A stretch of 64,000 nt of DNA from Streptomyces piniterrae (GCF_005048155.1 NZ_SUMB01000001.1:682001-746000); one strand, 5' to 3'; positions 1 through 8,922 are shown, numbered from the stretch's first letter. A program made the numbers and translations. Notes: generated by a model from the sequence alone, not told the origin.

Positions 1-35
1 AAAGGGGATCCGGTCCGCCCGTCAGACTCCGCCCC

Positions 36-1019
36 TCAGATGTCGAGGGCACCCCTGAACCGGCCATGGCCGGCCTCCTGGCTGGTCACGGCGAGCCAGC
101 CATGACCCACCTTGTCGAGTACCTCCACCACCGTCGGCTGGATGGAGATCCACGACGCGACTTCCTCCGGGTCCCGGACGCCCTCGGCGTATTCCTCGGC
201 CTCCTCGGGATCGCATTCGTCGTCGCTCTCGTCCGGCATCAGATTGCGTTCGAACTCCAGCGGCTCTCCGACCCACTCGGGATCGCCGTATGTGCGATGT
301 CCGCGCTTGTCCTGTCCGTTCTCGGAGACCCACCACACCCGCGCGCCGTTGTATTCGTCCACGGCATAGAAATGAGCCTCCCGGCACTGCGTACTGAGTC
401 GTGCCACGGCGTGCGCCCAGTTGTCGTTGAGGTAATCGTCGCCGTATACGAGACGCCAGCCGTCGAATTCAGGTGTGATGAACACGCGGTAGGCCGTGGT
501 TTCGGTTCCGTCGTCGGCACGAAGATTCAGCGAATTCTCCTGATGAACGGCGGCGGACACTCCCATGGCCGTCGTCGCGGAACGCGCGTCGTGCAGACCC
601 AATGCCCCGACGATGTCCGCTACTTCCGCACCGGGAACCGCGATCCAGAGTTCGGCCGGAAGATCTCCGGGCTGCTCGTCCGGCAGTTTGATCCGCACCA
701 GCCGCTCGACGGCCGCCAGATCCGCGGGGCTCAGGGCATCGCCGCCCCCGATGTTCGCCAGCATGCGCAGAGCGGTTGCCCGCAGCTCGCCCGGACCGTC
801 GCGCCGTACCCTCCTCAGGGGTTCGATCGCCGCAGGTCCGAGATGCTCCAGACAGGACTCCGCGAGCGAACGGCCCGGCGCTTCCTCGTCCCGGAGCAGC
901 GGCAGAAGGTGCTCCACGACCGGCGCCCCGAGAGCCACCAACCTGTCCCTCGCGGCATCACGCTCGTCCCGGTCCGGGGCTGCCAGTTGACGTACCAACG
1001 CGGCGATATCCTGAGTCAT
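36..1019 (-). CDS. HEAT-repeat domain protein
   Basis: Predicted cytosolic protein of 327 residues. The N-terminal third is alpha-helical and repeat-like (ALVRQLAAPDRDERDAARDR, then LGPAAIEPLRRV and LRATALRMLANIGG), which matches HEAT/PBS-lyase-type scaffolds that bind proteins. The C-terminal half is a distinct alpha/beta domain rich in aromatic residues, with an acidic stretch DESDDECDPEEAEEYAEG. I chose the ATG at 1019 because the helical repeat starts there; the frame is open to 1151 but that extension is Cys/Arg-rich and unlike protein. The gene is divergent from the Imm35-like gene at 1243. No enzymatic motif is visible, so the role is unknown; a regulatory or immunity function is only suggested by the neighbourhood. 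Confidence 0.75.
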   Translation of the reverse strand: MTQDIAALVRQLAAPDRDERDAARDRLVALGAPVVEHLLPLLRDEEAPGRSLAESCLEHLGPAAIEPLRRVRRDGPGELRATALRMLANIGGGDALSPADLAAVERLVRIKLPDEQPGDLPAELWIAVPGAEVADIVGALGLHDARSATTAMGVSAAVHQENSLNLRADDGTETTAYRVFITPEFDGWRLVYGDDYLNDNWAHAVARLSTQCREAHFYAVDEYNGARVWWVSENGQDKRGHRTYGDPEWVGEPLEFERNLMPDESDDECDPEEAEEYAEGVRDPEEVASWISIQPTVVEVLDKVGHGWLAVTSQEAGHGRFRGALDI

Positions 1020-1170
1020 GAGACCGACCCTACCGAGCGGACCCTGGGCCTCGCCGGGCCCAAAGTCCGGCGTACGGTCAATTCCATAGCCGGACGGCAC
1101 ACATTCGTCCGCCCTCCTCACCACGCAGCAACAGCACCACTTCCCGACCACATCATTCCGCCTTCCTGCC

Positions 1171-1226
1171 TACGTACCCACAGACCTTGCTTACGCAGCC
1201 CCAGACCCTGCCTACGCACCCACAGA
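1171..1226. repeat. 21-bp imperfect tandem repeat (2.7 units)
   Basis: Units at 1171-1191, 1192-1212 and 1213-1226 share the pattern tacg(t/c)a.cc.cagacc.tgc. They sit directly upstream of the start of the 1243 gene, between the two divergent genes. They could be regulatory or a simple slippage product. Confidence 0.6.
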
Positions 1227-1242
1227 GGACGAAGGAGTTCGC

Positions 1243-1584
1243 ATGACTTCGGACAACAACTCTCCGACGGATCCGCAGGCCGCGCCCACGAACGCCGAAG
1301 AGGCCTTGGAGTCGGTGCGCAGGCAATACGGCCAGCCCCGCTCCTTCGACGGCTCCCTCGCGCCGCTGCATGTCCAGGAATTCGACCTCGGATATCTGGT
1401 GTACGCCACTTTCGCGAAGCCCGTCGATCAGAACGGCAGGCCGGTTCCTGCGCAACCGGGCGGCAGCAACTTCGTGGTCGCCAAGGACACCGGCAAGATC
1501 TCAACCGTCCCCAACTATCCGCCGGAGCAGTCCATCGCGCTCTACCGCAAGCAGCGCGAAAAGACGAACACCTCCGAGGGATAG
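1243..1584 (+). CDS. YrhB/Imm35-like small protein
   Basis: Protein of 113 residues. It has the pattern of YrhB-domain (immunity protein 35) members: a helix ALESVRRQYGQP followed by strands with FDLGYLVYATF and the family-like segment VVAKDTGKISTVPNYPPEQS, then a C-terminal helix. Members of this family are small soluble proteins, several of which neutralise polymorphic toxins; many Streptomyces copies are orphans. The ATG at 1243 follows a GAAGGAG-type ribosome site. No toxin gene is adjacent, so an immunity function here is inferred only from family and from the neighbouring caspase module. Confidence 0.65.
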   Translation: MTSDNNSPTDPQAAPTNAEEALESVRRQYGQPRSFDGSLAPLHVQEFDLGYLVYATFAKPVDQNGRPVPAQPGGSNFVVAKDTGKISTVPNYPPEQSIALYRKQREKTNTSEG

Positions 1585-1735
1585 CAACGACCAAGAGAGG
1601 GTGGGGGCAGTGCAGCCGGGCCAGTAGAGGTCGCGCAGCAGGGCGATCAAGGAGAGCCAGACACACCTGAACAAGTCGCCCTGGCGGTCGTTCCGGGGCC
1701 ACTCGACCGGCTGGAAACGCGAGGGCGAGAGAGGA

Positions 1736-1761
1736 ATCGAGTACTAGGATCGAGTACTAGG
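1736..1761. repeat. 13-bp perfect tandem duplication
   Basis: The sequence atcgagtactagg occurs at 1736-1748 and again at 1749-1761, abutting the stop codon of the caspase gene. Each copy contains the palindrome AGTACT. Confidence 0.85.
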
Positions 1762-3924
1762 TCAGTGGCCCTTACCGGACAGGGGAGTCCGGTACAGCGT
1801 GTTGCCCGGTGTCACCACGTACACCGCTTTGCCGATGACAACGGGTGCCGGTACGGGAAACCGGGGGTCCGCGTCCACCGCCCCCCTGTGCGGCTTGCCC
1901 GTGGACAGGTGGCGTCCGGTTATGGCGTCGAGCGTGTGCAGCCGCCCCTGCGCGTCGCTGAGCAGGAGCTTCCCGTCGTGGACGGTCACTTCACTGATGC
2001 CACGGGCCTGGCTGTCCTTGCGCCAGGCGATCCGGTCGCGCCGGCAGTCGACGGCGGTGATCGTCCCGTCGCTCGCGGGTGCGTACACGAAGTCGTCCGA
2101 GGCGGTCATCGGGAGGTCCGTGGGCGTCTTGAGCGGGACGCGCAGCCAGGGTTGCATTACCGCGTTCGCGTTGTGGCTCGGGTCGAAGCGGTCGACGGCA
2201 TGGTAACCGCTGGTGTCGCGGTCCCCTTCGGCGAAGTACAGGGCCGTGTGGCTGGTGCCGCGCCCGATGAATTCCAGAGGGAACCGCGGGGACTCCTCCT
2301 GCACGATACCCACCGCCCCCTGCTCGCCGAGGCCGGAGGTGGTGAGCTCGATATGGGACGCGTACTCCTTGTCCTCGCGCACGTTTGCGTTCAGGACCAC
2401 CTGCTTGCCGTTGCTGGAGACCCCGGTGATCTCATCGGCGTCCGTCTTCCAACGGGCAAGCGTGCGCGGGCTCTTGGCGTTGAACAGTCGCAGCTCCTTC
2501 GCGCCGTTTTGTACGAGCACACCTCTGTCGGTGACGGCGACCCGCCGAGGATCGGGGACCTCGTACGTGCGCTTGACGCGGCCGGTGGCCGGATCCAGGG
2601 CGACGATGCCTTTGCCCTCACCGAGACCCGTCTTGCGGGCCGGTGCATAGACAGAGCCGTCCTGCTCCACCACCGTGCGCTCGTACCGTGCGAGGCTGCC
2701 CGAGCCCTGGTACCGCCAGCGCTCCTTGCCGTTCGCGGCGTTCAGCTTCAGGATGCCCCGGCTGCTACCGGTGCACAGCAGATCGCCGTCGGTGGCGGGC
2801 GTACAACGGAAGCCGCTCTTAAGAGCGTTGGGGGCGCCGAGTTTCGTGAGGTCGGTCTCCCAGCCGGGGGTGGACTTTCCGGCCGTGTTCTTGTCCTCGC
2901 CGTCCGCCAGGCTCTCCGAGCGGGAGCCCGCCCACAGGCTGATGCCGCCGCTGACCGCGGCCACGACCACGACCGTCGCCACCGCGAGGAACCAGCGCCG
3001 CCGTATGGGCCCCGGCCGCTTGGGGCCGTCGGCGATGCCCCCGCTCCGTCGCCATAGGGTGCCGCGCCGCGGGAGTGCTTCGGCGGACTCCACCAGCCCG
3101 CCTCCCTTGGCCACATTCGATGCGAGTGGGCCGGCCCGCGCCGCATCCAAGGCGATGTGATCGCGGTCGCCATCCGCATCTTTGCCCGCACTTGCCCGGG
3201 CCGCATTACGGCTCAGCGCGAGCCGACCCGCGGTGTTGCGGTCCCGTTTTTGCGGCAGCGGTCGTCCTTTGGCGCGCAGGGCGACTCGCATGGTGTGGTA
3301 GATGGTGTCAAGGTCCAGTAGATCCGGGCCGTCCGGCACGCCATCGTGGAGCACCCGCAGCAGTTCACCGGTGAAGGCCGTATGGGGTTCGCCCTCCGGC
3401 GCGAGTGCGAAGCTCGTTTCCGGCGAGGCGGCGAGTAGATAGCTGCCCTCGATTTCCGCCTGGTCCGCTATCGAGGCGGGACCGCTCATCGTGCCCAACG
3501 CCCGCCCGCTGAAACAGCAGTCGAGGATGACGACATGTCGCCTGGACCTGACGGTGAGCAGGACGTCGCGCAGCGCGCTGTACGGCAGACCGGTGTAGGA
3601 CCGGCCCTGTTCCGAGTGCGGCAGGCCGAGGAAGAGGTCTCCACGAGTCTCTTCGAGAAGCCCGTGCCCGGAGTAGTACACCAGCAGGGTGTCGGTGGCT
3701 TCTTCGGCCGCGGTCCGCACGGCACGCAGAACCTCGGTCCAGTCGCCGGGGTTCGCGATCGCCGTGCAGTGCTCTTCGGCGAGCTCCCACGAGGAGGGCG
3801 CACGCAGCGCGGTGGCCAGCGCCGTGAGGTTGTTGTCCACGGCCGGCAATGACGACAGGTGCGTGTAGCGGCTGGTACCGATGAGGACCGCGCGGGAGTT
3901 CGCCGCTTCGGGCAGCAGCGCCAC
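1762..3924 (-). CDS. Caspase-family protease with transmembrane helix and beta-propeller
   Basis: Protein of 720 residues. Residues 1-240 are a Peptidase_C14 caspase-like domain with the catalytic pair visible as YYSGHG (His87) and LDCCFSG (Cys136/137). A basic linker leads to one membrane helix at about 311-332 (WFLAVATVVVVAAVSGGISL). Residues 350-720 are PQQ/WD-like repeats (for example GKERWRYQGSG, VAVTDRGVLVQNG, TITAVDCRRDRIAWR), so a propeller outside the membrane is expected with the protease inside. The GTG start at 3924 lies two bases after the stop of the EACC1 gene, so the two are co-transcribed. In this family the propeller or partner is thought to sense and the caspase to cleave host or invader proteins. 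Target and trigger are unknown. Confidence 0.88.
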   Translation of the reverse strand: MALLPEAANSRAVLIGTSRYTHLSSLPAVDNNLTALATALRAPSSWELAEEHCTAIANPGDWTEVLRAVRTAAEEATDTLLVYYSGHGLLEETRGDLFLGLPHSEQGRSYTGLPYSALRDVLLTVRSRRHVVILDCCFSGRALGTMSGPASIADQAEIEGSYLLAASPETSFALAPEGEPHTAFTGELLRVLHDGVPDGPDLLDLDTIYHTMRVALRAKGRPLPQKRDRNTAGRLALSRNAARASAGKDADGDRDHIALDAARAGPLASNVAKGGGLVESAEALPRRGTLWRRSGGIADGPKRPGPIRRRWFLAVATVVVVAAVSGGISLWAGSRSESLADGEDKNTAGKSTPGWETDLTKLGAPNALKSGFRCTPATDGDLLCTGSSRGILKLNAANGKERWRYQGSGSLARYERTVVEQDGSVYAPARKTGLGEGKGIVALDPATGRVKRTYEVPDPRRVAVTDRGVLVQNGAKELRLFNAKSPRTLARWKTDADEITGVSSNGKQVVLNANVREDKEYASHIELTTSGLGEQGAVGIVQEESPRFPLEFIGRGTSHTALYFAEGDRDTSGYHAVDRFDPSHNANAVMQPWLRVPLKTPTDLPMTASDDFVYAPASDGTITAVDCRRDRIAWRKDSQARGISEVTVHDGKLLLSDAQGRLHTLDAITGRHLSTGKPHRGAVDADPRFPVPAPVVIGKAVYVVTPGNTLYRTPLSGKGH

Positions 3925-3926
3925 CG

Positions 3927-4301
3927 CTATCGGCCCTCCTGATCTCCAGCGCCTCCAGCGTCGCCAGTGGGTCGCTCCAACATTTCGATGAGCCGGTTCA
4001 GTTCCGCCTCACTGCCGTTCTCCATGGTCACGGTGGTTTCGCCCCGCTGTACGGTGACGCTCCGACGGCCGGGTCGTGTCTGACGCCAGGTGCTCAGCGC
4101 GATCGCGAAGGAGGCTGCACTCCAGCCGTTGTCGGTGACGAGCTGGAGAACGTCCGCCAGGGTCCCCATCTGGTCCGGCGTGGAGGGGGCTTGGGGCAGG
4201 GCCACATGCGCTCCGCGGCGCACCGCAGCATCCTGCCGCAGCCAGTCGTACAGAGAACGCAGTTCCCGTTCTCCGCCGTCCACCTGCACATCGACCCGCA
4301 C
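3927..4301 (-). CDS. Effector-associated constant component EACC1
   Basis: Protein of 124 residues that matches the EACC1 pattern: an N-terminal strand and helix (ELRSLYDWLRQDAAVRR), a central helical segment with TLADVLQLVTDNGW, a hydrophobic helix around ALSTWRQTRPGRR and a closing strand-helix TVTMENGSEAELNRLIEML. EACC1 proteins are described from comparative genomics as small invariant partners of diverse effectors (caspases, trypsins, NTPases) in actinobacterial conflict systems. The GTG start at 4301 has a good AGGGGGAG ribosome site, and the gene is immediately upstream of the caspase gene. Function is inferred from this pairing. Confidence 0.8.
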   Translation of the reverse strand: MRVDVQVDGGERELRSLYDWLRQDAAVRRGAHVALPQAPSTPDQMGTLADVLQLVTDNGWSAASFAIALSTWRQTRPGRRSVTVQRGETTVTMENGSEAELNRLIEMLERPTGDAGGAGDQEGR

Positions 4302-4795
4302 AACTCCCCCTTCAGGGCATTCACATAGCCCGCTGTCACAAGAGCGCCCGTTCTCATCCCCTGGGCACTCATTGTGCCTGCCCTGTCAACGTTCCGGCGC
4401 TCTTCCGGCTCTTCCGCATGATGCCGGCGACCATCGGTCCGTCACGGGCATCTGACGCCCTCACGGCGCTCTGACGATGCCGAAGCGGTCCTGTGAGAAG
4501 CCCTCAGCCGGACGCGGTGCGACAGAACAGCGGTTCTTCGACTGGGCCGTCATCGATCGTGCCGACCCGGCGGCGGGCCCTCCTCCTGGCGCCGTCGGCC
4601 GCCGACCCGGGAGTCACCGAGGACGAGCGCCGCACCATCCCCGAGATGATCGCCCCGTGACTGCGCCTTCCGCGAACCGGAGGGCAACCTGGTCCGCATC
4701 CGGGAGCTTCGCTGAGCCGTGCGGTGAGCCGGCTCAACGAAGTGGGCGGCGTGACTGGGCGGCGTGCCTGGGAGGTACTTCGGGGCCGGACAGCC
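4302..4795. other. Intergenic gap with a possible VOC-domain tail
   Basis: No intact gene was found. On the plus strand 4659-4715 reads DCAFREPEGNLVRIRELR then stop, which resembles the C-terminal tail of a glyoxalase/VOC protein. No matching upstream sequence could be followed, so this is at best a scrap. Confidence 0.3.
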
Positions 4796-5554
4796 TCAGG
4801 GCGTGCAGCGTTCGATCTGGGCGGCGATGCCGTCGAGGATGAACTCCAGCCCGATCGAGAAGTCCGCGCCGGAGATCGTGGTGTCCGGGGTGCCCGACGG
4901 CGGTGCCTCGAACAGTGTTGAGGAGAACAGCCGGGCCGTCTCCGGGAAGCGCTCCGGGTCGACGAGGTTCATCAGCGCGCGGCCGTACGCCCGTTCGGCG
5001 TCGACCTGTCCCTGTCCTTCGGGTCTGCCCTGGGCGAGTTCGTGGTCCTGTCGTACCGACTGGACCACATAGCCGCTGATCAGTGACAGGGCGCCGACTT
5101 TGTGTGCCCAGTCCAGCCGCGTGCGGGCCAGGATCGCCAGTGCGGACTCCATCCAGGCGATGTGGTTCGGCCCGGAGGGCGGTCCGGAGACGGGCAGTTG
5201 GGCCAGCCACGGCCGTTGCCGGAACACCGAGCGCTGGGCGTCGGCCCAAGTGCGCAGTCCGTCGCGCCAGTCGCCGGCGTCGATGTCCGGCGGTGTGCCC
5301 AGTGCGTGGTCGGCCATCAAGGTGAGCAGCTCGTCCTTGGATCCCACGTACCGGTAGAGCGACATCCCGGAGAAGCCGAGGCGTTTGGCGACCTTGGGGA
5401 GTGTCACGCCGTCGAGGCCGTCGCTATCGGCGGTCCTGACGGCCGTGGTGACGACCAGGTCGACGTCGAGGACCGCGGGCCGGCCGAGACGCGAGGACTC
5501 CGGCAGCCGCCACAGTCGGCGCAGTTGTGCCGGAACGGAGTCTTCGCTGGTCAT
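4796..5554 (-). CDS. TetR/AcrR-family transcriptional regulator
   Basis: Protein of 252 residues. The N-terminal helix-turn-helix is at about residues 30-80 (LDGVTLPKVAKRLGFSGMSL, then YRYVGSKDELL), which is typical of TetR DNA-binding domains. The remaining two thirds form the all-helical ligand-binding and dimerisation domain (TetR_C type). It is divergent from the DUF418 membrane protein gene at 5662 across a 107-bp region, the usual arrangement for a TetR repressor that controls itself and an adjacent transporter or membrane protein. The effector is unknown. Confidence 0.9.
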   Translation of the reverse strand: MTSEDSVPAQLRRLWRLPESSRLGRPAVLDVDLVVTTAVRTADSDGLDGVTLPKVAKRLGFSGMSLYRYVGSKDELLTLMADHALGTPPDIDAGDWRDGLRTWADAQRSVFRQRPWLAQLPVSGPPSGPNHIAWMESALAILARTRLDWAHKVGALSLISGYVVQSVRQDHELAQGRPEGQGQVDAERAYGRALMNLVDPERFPETARLFSSTLFEAPPSGTPDTTISGADFSIGLEFILDGIAAQIERCTP

Positions 5555-5661
5555 GGCTTCCTCACTCGCCCCTGATGATCGGTGCCCATCATGCCAGACG
5601 GGTTATTAGTTGACGCGAGATACTTTCTCATGCAAATTAAGTCGGAGAAGGGGGAACAATC

Positions 5662-6933
5662 ATGAGTTTCGACATCGCACGCCACGCGCAGCACGCACCG
5701 GGCCGGCACGCCGAGCGCGCCCTCGCGCCGGACCTGGCCCGGGGAGTGATGCTCCTGATCATCGCGGTGGCCAATGCCGCCGGGGTCGTCTTCGCCAGCG
5801 AGCCCGGCGTCGCGCCGGCGCCGGAAGCCGCCGACCGCGGATTCACCTTCCTACTCTTCGACCTCGTCCACGCCCGCGGATATCCGGTCTTCGCTGTGAT
5901 GTTCGGCTACGGCATCGTCCAACTCGCCAACCATCAGGGCGCATTAGGCGCATCGCCGCACCAGGTTCGTTCGCTCCTGCTGCGTCGCAACCTGTGGCTC
6001 GTCGCGTTCGGGTTCGCGCACGCCGTGCTGCTGTACTACGGCGACTTCCTTGCCGCCTACGGGATCGTCGGAACCATGATGACCCTGGTGCTGCTGCGTC
6101 GTGGCGACAGGTTCCACCGGATCGTGTTGGTGATCTGGGCGCTGTCGGCGGTCGAGGTGGTCGTCGTCGGCGCGATCGTCGTGAACGGCATTATCGCGGG
6201 CCCGGACGGTTCGGCCCCGCTCCCGGTGAGCCACGTCGACTCCCTCGCCGCGCCCGGCTACTTCGACTCCATGCTGGACCGCCTGGGTGAATGGCCGACG
6301 CACGTCCTCATCACCCTGCCTTTCATTCTCATCGCCTGGCTCGGTATGTGGGCGGCCCGACGTCGCGTCCTCGAGGAGCCGGCCCGGCACCGGACCTTGC
6401 TCGTACGGACCGCCGTCCTCGGACTCGGCATCGCCGTCGTCGGAGGACTGCCGGCCGCCCTGATCAGCGCCGGATGGCTGCACGTCGACGAATCGACGGC
6501 CCGTATGGCGCTGTTGCTCCACGGCGGCAGCGGCATGTTCGCCGGTCCTGGGTACGTGGCCGTCTTCGGCCTGCTCGCCATGCGGATCACCCGGCCCGGC
6601 GTCGTCGTCGGATCCCTCGCGGCCCTGGGCCGGCGGTCTCTGTCGGGATACCTGTTCCAGTCGGTGGCATGGCTCGTCCTCCTGCTGCCCTTCACGCTCG
6701 ACCTCGGCGACCGATTCGCCGGCCCGACCGTGACAGGCTTGATCATCGCCGTGGCCATCTGGCTCACCACCGTTCTGATCGCCCGCCTGCTCGACGAGCG
6801 CGACCGGCCGGGCCCCGCCGAGACCGTCCTGCGCCGCCTGACCTACGGGCCCCGGGCGGCGCGGAGTGGCGCGGCTCGGGGTGCTGGTGAGAACCGTGTC
6901 ACCGGCCGCAAACGAGGGGTCAGGGCTTCATGA
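5662..6933 (+). CDS. DUF418-family integral membrane protein
   Basis: Protein of 423 residues with about eight to ten membrane helices. The N-terminal LAPDLARGVMLLIIAVANAA and the C-terminal region LGRRSLSGYLFQSVAWLVLL are typical of the YeiB/DUF418 family, whose function is poorly known and possibly transport or acyl transfer. A GGAGAAGGGGG ribosome site precedes the ATG at 5662. It is probably controlled by the divergent TetR repressor. The last 14 bases overlap a recombinase remnant that lies on the other strand. Confidence 0.85.
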   Translation: MSFDIARHAQHAPGRHAERALAPDLARGVMLLIIAVANAAGVVFASEPGVAPAPEAADRGFTFLLFDLVHARGYPVFAVMFGYGIVQLANHQGALGASPHQVRSLLLRRNLWLVAFGFAHAVLLYYGDFLAAYGIVGTMMTLVLLRRGDRFHRIVLVIWALSAVEVVVVGAIVVNGIIAGPDGSAPLPVSHVDSLAAPGYFDSMLDRLGEWPTHVLITLPFILIAWLGMWAARRRVLEEPARHRTLLVRTAVLGLGIAVVGGLPAALISAGWLHVDESTARMALLLHGGSGMFAGPGYVAVFGLLAMRITRPGVVVGSLAALGRRSLSGYLFQSVAWLVLLLPFTLDLGDRFAGPTVTGLIIAVAIWLTTVLIARLLDERDRPGPAETVLRRLTYGPRAARSGAARGAGENRVTGRKRGVRAS

Positions 6934-7142
6934 CCGGGGCCTTTTTGGGCTGGCGGGGGACGGTCTTGGTCTTGTCGAGGTGCCCGTACACCGGCGAGCG
7001 GGGGAGGCTGAACGCCGAACATGACGGGGATCTGCTGGACGGTCTTCTCCCGCTCGTCGTAGAGCCGTTGGGGGAGCGCGGCCTGGCCCGGGGTGAGCTT
7101 CGCCGCTGACTGCTGCCCGCCGACCGCCGCCGCGCTGCCCAC
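6920..7142 (-). pseudogene. C-terminal remnant of a resolvase/invertase-type serine recombinase
   Basis: Reading the minus strand gives AAKLTPGQAALPQRLYDERE and KTVQQIPVMFGV in one frame, then SPVYGHLDKTKTVPRQPKK in the next frame before the stop at 6920. This is the helix-turn-helix end of a Pin/Tn3-resolvase-like recombinase, broken by a frameshift near 6995 and lacking the catalytic domain. Confidence 0.6.
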
Positions 7143-7159
7143 CGACCCGGCCGCGGGCC

Positions 7160-7745
7160 GGGGCGGAGGCGAGGCCGTCGTGCAAGTAGGTCAAGCTTGC
7201 CCAACGACCCGCTCTGTGGGCGCTGGTGGAGGTGAAACTGGCGCTGGGCTGGGCGCCTGGGCAGATCGCGGGTCGGCACTCAGCGGCTGCGCACCGCGCG
7301 GCCCATGCACCGGCCCAAGACCGACGTCGGCTCACCGGGCGGGGCGTGATCCGCGGCACGGTGTGCATCAGCGCCTGCCCCGCCGACGTCGAGGACTGCA
7401 AGGTGCCCAGGTCACTGGGAGGGCGACCTCGTGATGGGCGCACGGCCCTCAGCGGCCGCGACGCTCGTCGAGCGCACCAGTCGATACACCGCCATCGTCG
7501 CGTTTGCCCGACGGCATCAAGCCCGAGCAGATCGCACCGCACCGCACCGCACCTCACCCGCAGCCTTCTCGGCATCCCGCCCCAGCTGCGGCGGACGCCC
7601 ACCTGGGACCGGGGCCGCGAGATGACCGAGCACCAGGCCGTCACCGCGGAGACGGGTATGCCGATCTATCGCCGTCCGCCGACCGACCCGGGCGTGAACG
7701 GGCAAGATCCATGGCAGAACGGGGCCCCGAAATGCCAGCGTCTTT
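7160..7745 (+). pseudogene. Degenerate IS30-family transposase
   Basis: Several frames together trace an IS30 transposase: LVEVKLALGWAPGQIAGRHS near 7210, then SACPADVEDCKVP near 7370, GRPRDG/DLVMGARPSAAATLVERTS near 7430, LPDGIKPEQIAPH near 7505 and LTRSLLGIPPQLRRTPTWD with RGREMTEHQAV near 7560-7640. The final DPWQNGAP resembles the IS30 SPWQRGTNEN motif. At least four frameshifts and missing segments make it inactive. Confidence 0.7.
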
Positions 7746-7870
7746 CTCGGCCCCGGCACGTAGGAATATCCGTAGGAATATGAGCCGGCGCCGCGGGGAC
7801 CGTGATCGCTTTGGCTTCTCCTCCGGATCTGCGTGGCTCGGCGGTCCCGCACCGCCGGGCCACGCAAGGG

Positions 7871-8479
7871 TCAGGCCAGGCCTATCTGCTGGTAGAAGGT
7901 CAGGTTGTCCCAGAAGAGGAACTCCTCCTCCATCACTTCGTGCTTGTTCCAGATGCCGACCGTGGCCATGTTGATGGAGAACTTCTTGCTCGTGGGCTGG
8001 ATGAAGCCGCCCTTGCCGTCCGGCATGGGGCGTGTGAAGGTGCCCTGCATGACGCCGGTCACCGAGGTCAGGTTGTCCTTGGCGATGCGGATCGGGTGCT
8101 CGGTGATGCGGGTGTCCGGCGCCCAGACGAACTGGCTCTTCATGTCGGCGATGTGCCGGTCGATGCCGTCCGTGTAGTGGCCGTCGGGCCAGTGGACGCG
8201 GATGTTCTGTGCGTGGCTCTCAGCGAGCCGGTCCCACTTCTGACCGGAGTAGACGACGAAGTCCAGCTCGTCGAAGACCTCAAGGTGCTTGCGCTCCGTA
8301 TCGGTCAGGTGGGCCGGCCAGAGCGACTCGGCCTGCGGGGTGGAGGCCGGGTCGCCGAGCAGTTCCCGGTCGCTCGTGGCCGCGGCTGCCAGGTCGGTTC
8401 CGCTGGCTACCGCGGTGATGGCGAGGGCGCCCAGGGCAGCGGCGCCTCCGCCTCGGAGGACGTGGCGGCGGTCGATCAT
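7871..8479 (-). CDS. Exported SnoaL-like/ester-cyclase-type protein
   Basis: Protein of 202 residues. It begins with a twin-arginine-type signal (RRHVLRGGGAAALGALAITA) that ends near AAAATS. The mature part has the NTF2-like/SnoaL pattern: a helix with VFDELDFVVYSGQKWDRLAE, HWPDGHYTDGIDRHIADMKS and final strands FLFWDNLTFYQQIGL, as in ester cyclase or polyketide-cyclase-like proteins of unknown substrate. It lies downstream of the DoxX gene on the same strand, separated by a G-rich heptamer array, so it is probably in the MarR-controlled unit. Confidence 0.75.
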   Translation of the reverse strand: MIDRRHVLRGGGAAALGALAITAVASGTDLAAAATSDRELLGDPASTPQAESLWPAHLTDTERKHLEVFDELDFVVYSGQKWDRLAESHAQNIRVHWPDGHYTDGIDRHIADMKSQFVWAPDTRITEHPIRIAKDNLTSVTGVMQGTFTRPMPDGKGGFIQPTSKKFSINMATVGIWNKHEVMEEEFLFWDNLTFYQQIGLA

Positions 8480-8507
8480 GTCGATTCCTTGTCTACAAGA
8501 TCACGCT

Positions 8508-8535
8508 GGGGAGAGGGGAGAGGGGAGAGGGGAGA
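8508..8535. repeat. Heptamer ggggaga x4, G-quadruplex-like
   Basis: Four exact copies of ggggaga run from 8508 to 8535 and are followed by ggg. The spacing gives runs of four G separated by three bases, an ideal intramolecular quadruplex pattern on the plus strand. It lies between the DoxX stop and the SnoaL-like start. Confidence 0.85.
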
Positions 8536-8547
8536 GGGCGGGGAGGC

Positions 8548-8922
8548 TCAGAGGGCGTAGGGGCCGAAGCGGCCCCAGGCCACAACGGTGGCCAGGAGGA
8601 GGAGCACCAGATTGACCGGGATCGCCTTGGCCTCCTTCCGGCGCAGGTGAACCGCGGCGGCACCCAGCATGGTCGCCGCGAGTCCGAGGGCGGCCCAGGC
8701 TGCCAGGACCGGTGCGATGCCCAGCGCGGCCGGGAGGATCAGTCCCAAGGCGCCGAGTGCCTCGACGGCGCCGATTGCCCTGACCGACGTGGGGGAGAAG
8801 TCCTCGGCCCAGGCCATGCCCGAGGCGGTGAGCTTCTCCTTCGGCTGGCTGATCTTCATCAGGCCGGCCGCGAGGAAGGCCAGGGCCAGGACGCTCGTGA
8901 TGATCCAGAGGGTGATGTTCAT
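8548..8922 (-). CDS. DoxX-family membrane protein
   Basis: Protein of 124 residues with four membrane helices (LWIITSVLALAFLAAGLMKI, then about 45-65, 70-90 and 100-120). The sequence FLAAGLMKISQPKEKL and the segment around AIGAVEALGALGLILPAALG are typical of DoxX/DoxD-like proteins. Members are linked to redox or thiol stress, though substrates are uncertain. The gene is divergent from a MarR regulator, and three palindromes lie in the gap, so MarR repression is likely. Confidence 0.88.
   Translation of the reverse strand: MNITLWIITSVLALAFLAAGLMKISQPKEKLTASGMAWAEDFSPTSVRAIGAVEALGALGLILPAALGIAPVLAAWAALGLAATMLGAAAVHLRRKEAKAIPVNLVLLLLATVVAWGRFGPYAL

Noticed and set aside
66..1670. Long plus-strand open frame of 534 codons
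   Set aside because: It is the antisense shadow of the HEAT-repeat gene in high-GC DNA; its composition is Arg/Pro/His-rich and shows no domain.
4659..4715. VOC-like tail DCAFREPEGNLVRIREL
   Set aside because: Only 18 codons with no upstream homology in any frame, so it is kept as a note in the gap entry and not as a gene.
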